In this document: positions 7,563-10,670 of the stretch, piece after piece
How the letters are laid out: every line of letters starts with the position of its first letter
Numbering within the stretch: position 1 is the stretch's first letter
NCBI GenBank assembly: GCA_027858355.1
Contig: JAQICW010000397.1
Span: 1 to 10,670, forward strand
DNA length: 10,670 nt
Direction of reading: 5' to 3'
From: Desulfobacula sp.
Lineage (GTDB): Bacteria > Desulfobacterota > Desulfobacteria > Desulfobacterales > Desulfobacteraceae
Made by a program: the position numbers and the translations under genes
Notes under the pieces: model-generated
Seen by the model: only the letters and a program-made list of their open reading frames with translations
What the model was told of the DNA's origin: nothing
The model's database searches: none

Positions 7563-7679
7563 TTAAGTCCCTGAGTTAGTTAAAACAACTTGACAAGACA
7601 ATTATTAAATATCATAACATTAGGTATATGTATACTCCATATAATTTTTTCACAATCAAGTTAGAACAGGCTTTTTTCC
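7563..7679. promoter_or_regulatory. Divergent promoter region between exporter operon and acyltransferase
   Basis: This 117-bp gap must hold the promoters for both directions. For the plus strand, TTGACA (7590-7595), a 17-nt spacer and CATAAC (7613-7618) give a good sigma-70-like match. The sequence GTATA-TG-TATAC (7624-7635) is a short inverted repeat just downstream of it, in a place suited to an operator. The minus-strand promoter is not clear. The shared region suggests joint control of the acyltransferase and the operon; that link is inferred. Confidence 0.5.
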
Positions 7680-8438
7680 ATGATAAAAAATATGATGCAA
7701 TACGACAAATTCAGATTCGGCCTCGTGGATGATGAAGAGGTGAAAAAAGATACCTTCCGGATGAGATATGAAGTCTATGCTGAAGAGTTTGGTTTTGAAA
7801 AAAAAGAAGACCACCCGGACGGGCTTGAAACCGATGCATATGAAGATGAGTCCATTCATTTTGCCTGCCTGAACCAAAGCGATTCTGTTATTGGAACCAT
7901 AAGGCTGGTATTGGATTCAGACAAAGGCTTTCCCATTGAGCATGCGGTTAAAACTGACATTATAGGAGAAATGCCGGACAGGAGCAAAATTGCAGAAATT
8001 TCCAGGCTCACTGTAAGCAAAGACCTAAGACGTCGTAAGGAAGACGGCATCCACGGCGTGGAGTCTTATATTACGAAAAAGGAAGGAGGGATTCTGCCCG
8101 ATGACGGCCCTATCCCGGATGAGATGAAGGGGAGAAAAAGCCCCATTCTTGTGCTTGGCTTATACCAGGTCATGTACCATGAAAGCAGGAGAAGGGGTAT
8201 TACCCACTGGTACATGATCACCGAGGAAAAGGTCTTTTACGCCTTGAAAAAATATGGATTTTTATTCCATCAGATCGGGGAGCCCGTCTGGTACCATGGA
8301 TGGCGCATACCCTATCTCGGGATTGTGGAGGAAATTGAAAGAGAATTGCTTAAAACCAGCCCGGAAATGCTCAAAGTCATGCTCACCGGACTTGAAAAAA
8401 AATATTACCCGCCGTTCTTCAAAGAAAATAAACAATAA
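7680..8438 (+). CDS. PEP-CTERM/exosortase-associated acyltransferase (LuxI/FeeM-like, putative N-acyl amino acid synthase)
   Basis: This 252-residue GNAT-fold enzyme resembles autoinducer synthases and the TIGR03694 group of exosortase-associated acyltransferases. That group is known to include long-chain N-acyl amino acid synthases, which move a fatty acyl chain from acyl carrier protein to an amino acid. Conserved LuxI-like landmarks are visible: Arg29 in FRMRYEVY (26-33), the acidic stretch with Asp52 and Asp56, IGTIRL with Arg75 (71-76), and EISRL with Glu106 and Arg109. An insertion around 119-152 (RKEDG to GRK) is longer than in short AHL synthases and is usual for the FeeM-like group. 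The start at 7680 has only a weak ACAGG site 9 nt upstream; ATGs at 7692 and 7695 are alternatives. It is divergent from the exporter operon. Its GC content is clearly higher than that of the operon. An ordinary homoserine-lactone synthase is less likely given the length and the PEP-CTERM setting. Confidence 0.86.
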   Translation: MIKNMMQYDKFRFGLVDDEEVKKDTFRMRYEVYAEEFGFEKKEDHPDGLETDAYEDESIHFACLNQSDSVIGTIRLVLDSDKGFPIEHAVKTDIIGEMPDRSKIAEISRLTVSKDLRRRKEDGIHGVESYITKKEGGILPDDGPIPDEMKGRKSPILVLGLYQVMYHESRRRGITHWYMITEEKVFYALKKYGFLFHQIGEPVWYHGWRIPYLGIVEEIERELLKTSPEMLKVMLTGLEKKYYPPFFKENKQ

Positions 8439-9250
8439 TATTGTGTGAGTTTTTCCATAAAATCGCATCCTTTGCCAATATTTTCGCTGGATAAATCAAT
8501 GGAATCAGATTGTGCTGAAAAAAAGAAATGGTGCAGATCCTTTTCAAGGGGTTCTGCACCATAAATCTTTTTATATTTTTTCTCTGCTGTTCTTAAATCA
8601 AGCCTTAAAGCAACGGCTGGATTATTTTTAACATATGAGTATTCCCTCATCGCACCAATTTTTTCAAACAAAAGGACATCCTCATATACCCATAGATATT
8701 TAGGATGAACAGTTATGACCAGGTCATCTATATCAAGGTGTTGTGTTGCATACTGGTGCATGATTCTGTTGCCCAGCATAGGGATGTTCATGTCCCTTTT
8801 TCGAAATGATGGGCTGCCATGAACAATGCTGATGGTTCTGGAAACCATCTCCTTTATCCCGGGTGCTTTTATATCTTCTCTCCCGCCACCGCTTCTGGGC
8901 TCAATACAGACAGCAATCACCATACCGGCCCCTTTTCTCAACAAAACATCCTCAGGTACCTTTAGCACGCCTATGTGGGCCCATCCCCTGGCTGCACCGG
9001 CACCAAAGGCAATACCCAGCCGGATGCCGGCAATCTCCCTGCCCTCTATTTCCTTGAATACAGACACAATCCCGGATCGGACAACATACATGGAATCACC
9101 TGGGTCCCCTTGTCGACAGATGATATCATCTTTTTGATAGGTTTCCCTTTTAAAAAGATCGGCAATTTGATCGATTTGTGTGGGTGGAACAGGTGAAAAA
9201 AGCGGAACTTTTAAAAGAAACTCAACAAGATCCTGTAAATTTTCCCCCAT
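8405..9250 (-). pseudogene. Degenerate cNMP-binding/patatin-like (NTE/RssA-type) phospholipase with internal deletions
   Basis: The 281-codon frame is open, but the protein is a shortened member of the neuropathy-target-esterase family. Residues about 15-74 are the first half of a cyclic-nucleotide-binding domain. At about residue 75 the sequence jumps to the patatin oxyanion loop GAGAARG (83-89) and HIGVLKV (92-98). It then jumps again at about 98/99 to a region that in the family follows the catalytic Asp-Gly-Gly (VPEDVLLRKGAGMVIAV). The GxSxG serine nucleophile, the catalytic aspartate and the second half of the nucleotide-binding domain are missing, so lipase activity is not expected. The 3' end runs 34 bp into the convergent acyltransferase gene, so its own tail may be lost too. 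AAGGA lies about 9 nt before the start. GC reaches nearly 60 percent in the middle, above its neighbours. It may be a decayed gene or a derived, non-catalytic protein; I favour decay at about 70 percent. Confidence 0.7.
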
Positions 9251-9453
9251 GATTACAAATCCTTATAGTTGCACTTAACCCACCCCATATAAATTTTGAC
9301 CATAACTTTTCGCCATCAGTTTTCATTCTTCAGATACCAGTCTTAGGATTTCTGGATTCGCCTGAACTAATATTAAATAATCCAGCCGCTATCAAAATAC
9401 TACAGTTTCAAAGACGGAGGTTTAAACTTCTTACAAAAACTATAAAATTGAAC

Positions 9454-9483
9454 TTGACGAATTATCAAAATGTACCTTACAAT
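9454..9483 (+). promoter_or_regulatory. Sigma-70-like promoter of the DUF6883/DUF4926 pair
   Basis: TTGACG (9454-9459), an 18-nt spacer and TACAAT (9478-9483) are close to consensus. The expected start of transcription is about 9490, only about 7 nt before the ATG at 9497. An in-frame ATG at 9470 falls inside this promoter, so it cannot be used if the promoter is real. Confidence 0.62.
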
Positions 9484-9496
9484 ACATGTATTGATT

Positions 9497-9826
9497 ATGA
9501 AACTTCATCGAAACATTATAATAACTCGGGAAAAATTAACAAAATACCTATTGGTCTTACAGAAGCGAAATGACAAATCACAATGGCTTGCAAAAGCAGG
9601 GTACATTCTTAAAAATTGGAAACAATTGGAAAATGATCTAAGAAAGCAGATTTTATCAATGGAGGCTATACCAACTGAAAACACCGAATATGGCCAAATG
9701 TATGAAATCAGAGGGAGAATGTTTGGCCCTAGTGGCAATAGTTTGGCAGTATGCACAATTTGGATGAAAGAATCCGCCACAGAGGAAATAAAATTTATCA
9801 CCATGTACCCAGACAAAAGGAGATAA
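9497..9826 (+). CDS. DUF6883-like small protein
   Basis: The product is 109 residues from the ATG at 9497. I relate it to DUF6883 by its C-terminal half (YGQMYEIRGRMFGPSG, then a VCTIWM strand and FITMYP near the end) and by its start, MKLHRN followed by an EKLTKYLL helix. The middle is a basic helical stretch with WLAKAGY, where family members carry a short helix and loop. No function is established for the family, and I see no signal peptide or membrane helix. No Shine-Dalgarno precedes either possible start; with the promoter at 9454-9483 the messenger would be nearly leaderless. The gene ends 4 nt before a DUF4926-like gene. Such two-gene pairs of small proteins are often toxin-antitoxin or immunity modules, but that is an inference from layout. 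Family identity itself is from memory of the motif pattern. Confidence 0.63.
   Translation: MKLHRNIIITREKLTKYLLVLQKRNDKSQWLAKAGYILKNWKQLENDLRKQILSMEAIPTENTEYGQMYEIRGRMFGPSGNSLAVCTIWMKESATEEIKFITMYPDKRR
9817..9822 (+). promoter_or_regulatory. Shine-Dalgarno of the DUF4926-like gene, overlapping the end of its partner
   Basis: AAGGAG lies 8 nt before the ATG at 9831 and inside the last codons of the upstream gene, whose stop is at 9824-9826. The second protein should be translated well, and partly by ribosomes finishing the first. Confidence 0.82.
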
Positions 9827-9830
9827 TAAA

Positions 9831-10073
9831 ATGTTATATAAATTATTTGAAGAAGTAGCATTAGCAAAAGATATTTGTGAAAAAAGGTTCAAGAAAGGCG
9901 ATATTGCCACTATTGTTGAACATCATGCTGTTATTGAAGGAGAAGATGGGTATTCACTAGAAATATTCAATGCATTAGGTGACACAATCACTGTTTTAAC
10001 AGTAGCAGAATCTGCGATAGAGCCCATAACAAAAGATGAAATATTCAGTATTCGATCATTGGTAGTGGCCTAG
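9831..10073 (+). CDS. DUF4926-like small protein
   Basis: This 80-residue protein fits DUF4926: an N-terminal LFEEVALAKDI, then FKKGDIATIVE (about 20-30), an acidic EGEDGYSLEIFNALGD segment and a final VLTVAES-AIEPITKDEI. The pattern suggests a small SH3-like beta barrel. It is acidic overall, whereas its upstream partner is basic, which would suit a pair that binds each other. DUF4926 and DUF6883 genes are often seen side by side in bacterial genomes, but their activity is not known to me. It starts 4 nt after the partner gene, with a strong ribosome site, so a stronger supply of this second, acidic protein is likely, as for an antitoxin or immunity protein. That role is a guess. Confidence 0.74.
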   Translation: MLYKLFEEVALAKDICEKRFKKGDIATIVEHHAVIEGEDGYSLEIFNALGDTITVLTVAESAIEPITKDEIFSIRSLVVA

Positions 10074-10487
10074 CCTATAATTATCTTAGTGACTTCTTGA
10101 TGATATAATCCTCACAACTTCTATATTATCAACTCAAAAAATAGAATCACAAAACAATTAAAATATTTCCGCCAATGTATCGGGGATAAACCAAGAGTTT
10201 CCCATGTGGAGGTCTTATCTATCCAGCACGCTGTACATGAGCCGTTTGGCAGGGATTGGGAACCTCTCTGTTCTCACTGGCAACACAGGGATCGCTGTGT
10301 CGAGCAGACCAGCTTCAATACTCTCTTCATGGATGGCAACGGCAAAGTACACCTGTCTCACCAATTTCATATTGATCGACGCGACTCTCTTGTCTTATGG
10401 AACTTAATCGTCAAATTCCAATAGAAGCTCACCAAAGCCTGCATAGCGAAGGCAAGAGATTTCTTAAATGATTTTTCCCCGGCTCGG
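10074..10487. other. Gene-poor stretch with a GC-rich fragment of unknown origin
   Basis: No gene could be supported in this 414-bp stretch. Positions about 10200-10400 are near 50 percent GC, while the flanks are nearer 30 percent, so the fragment looks foreign. Open frames run on both strands across it. A plus-strand frame from before 10160 to 10424 and a minus-strand frame of about 58 codons ending near 10216 both look protein-like, but neither has a ribosome site or a domain I recognise. It may be the remnant of an insertion element or of a gene shared with other genomes. No terminal inverted repeats or target duplications were found by eye. Confidence 0.45.
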
Positions 10488-10670
10488 TCAGCCATAAAAT
10501 CTTCTTATTTCATCAATGAAAGCAGAAAAATCACCAAGCCTTTTGCTTATAATGGAAAATAAAATATTGGTATCTATATTTTCATATCTATGAACAACAA
10601 AATTTCTGAACCGAATCATATCTGCATATTTTTCATATGATTTTATTATTTGTATCTTTTCCAAATACTT
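10488..10670 (-). CDS. hepT: HepT-type HEPN (DUF86) toxin, C-terminal part, cut by the window edge
   Basis: The visible 60 codons end at TGA (10488-10490); the gene continues past position 10670. The motif RNFVVHRY (10584-10607) is the Rx4HxY signature of HepT-like HEPN proteins, followed by ENID and a final helix rich in charged residues, as in DUF86 members. In the studied MntA-HepT systems, HepT is an RNase toxin whose motif tyrosine is AMPylated by the minimal nucleotidyltransferase MntA. The key Arg, His and Tyr are all present, so the toxin looks intact in this part. The mntA antitoxin usually lies just upstream or overlapping, which here would be beyond the window. The gene is convergent with the DUF6883/DUF4926 pair. 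There is no clear terminator after it. Confidence 0.83.
   Translation of the reverse strand, partial: KYLEKIQIIKSYEKYADMIRFRNFVVHRYENIDTNILFSIISKRLGDFSAFIDEIRRFYG

Noticed and set aside
7680..8438. Classical acyl-homoserine lactone synthase
   Set aside because: The protein is longer than LuxI types, carries the central insertion of the exosortase-associated group, and no luxR-like gene is adjacent.
8826..9196. Plus-strand frames of 64-103 codons over the patatin gene
   Set aside because: They overlap each other in different frames and are explained as shadows of the GC-rich minus-strand gene.
9416..9420. GGAGG as ribosome site for a gene upstream of the DUF6883-like gene
   Set aside because: No ATG, GTG or TTG follows at a usable distance in an open frame.
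9505..9910. Minus-strand frames of 84-120 codons opposite the DUF6883/DUF4926 pair
   Set aside because: The plus-strand pair has family-like motifs, promoter and ribosome site; the antisense frames have none.
10204..10424. The two overlapping plus-strand frames (67 and 72 codons) as genes
   Set aside because: No ribosome site, no recognised domain, and open frames on both strands of the same GC-rich fragment; listed as an unidentified fragment instead.

Overview
The window looks like a stretch of a Gram-negative, exosortase-bearing bacterial chromosome. It is AT-rich overall. A PEP-CTERM protein, a PEP-CTERM-associated LuxI-fold acyltransferase, an MMPL/RND exporter and a sigma-54 promoter together suggest a proteobacterium or Desulfobacterota member such as the Desulfobacterales. 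That assignment is inferred from gene content, not from a marker gene. No rRNA, tRNA, CRISPR array or complete insertion sequence was seen.

Layout. (1) Positions 1-366 are AT-rich leader DNA with a well-spaced -24/-12 (sigma-54) element. It precedes a secreted PEP-CTERM protein (367-1182, +). (2) A hairpin at 1222-1255 terminates transcription from both sides. (3) A compact four-gene minus-strand operon runs from 7562 down to 1238: MMPL/RND exporter, zinc-knuckle PP-loop ATPase, long-chain acyl-CoA ligase-like enzyme, and thioester-reductase-like SDR. (4) Divergent from it lies the acyltransferase (7680-8438, +), of the family linked to exosortase systems and to long-chain N-acyl amino acid synthases. 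(5) A cyclic-nucleotide-binding/patatin (NTE-type) gene follows on the minus strand (8405-9250). It has lost its catalytic serine and aspartate regions through apparent in-frame deletions, and its 3' end runs into the acyltransferase gene. (6) From about 9454 on, the window becomes an accessory zone. It holds a coupled DUF6883-like/DUF4926-like pair behind a strong promoter, a GC-rich fragment of unknown origin, and the 3' end of a HepT-type HEPN toxin gene cut by the window edge.

How the genes may work together (inference). The acyltransferase could make an N-acyl amino acid or similar lipid from an acyl carrier protein. The ligase could activate a carboxylate with ATP, and the reductase could reduce the resulting thioester to an aldehyde or alcohol. 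The PP-loop enzyme could add nitrogen or sulfur by an adenylated intermediate, and the MMPL protein could move the product across the inner membrane. This would be a small lipid-signal or surface-lipid pathway tied to the PEP-CTERM sorting system. No exosortase, carrier protein or PrsK/PrsR regulator lies in the window.
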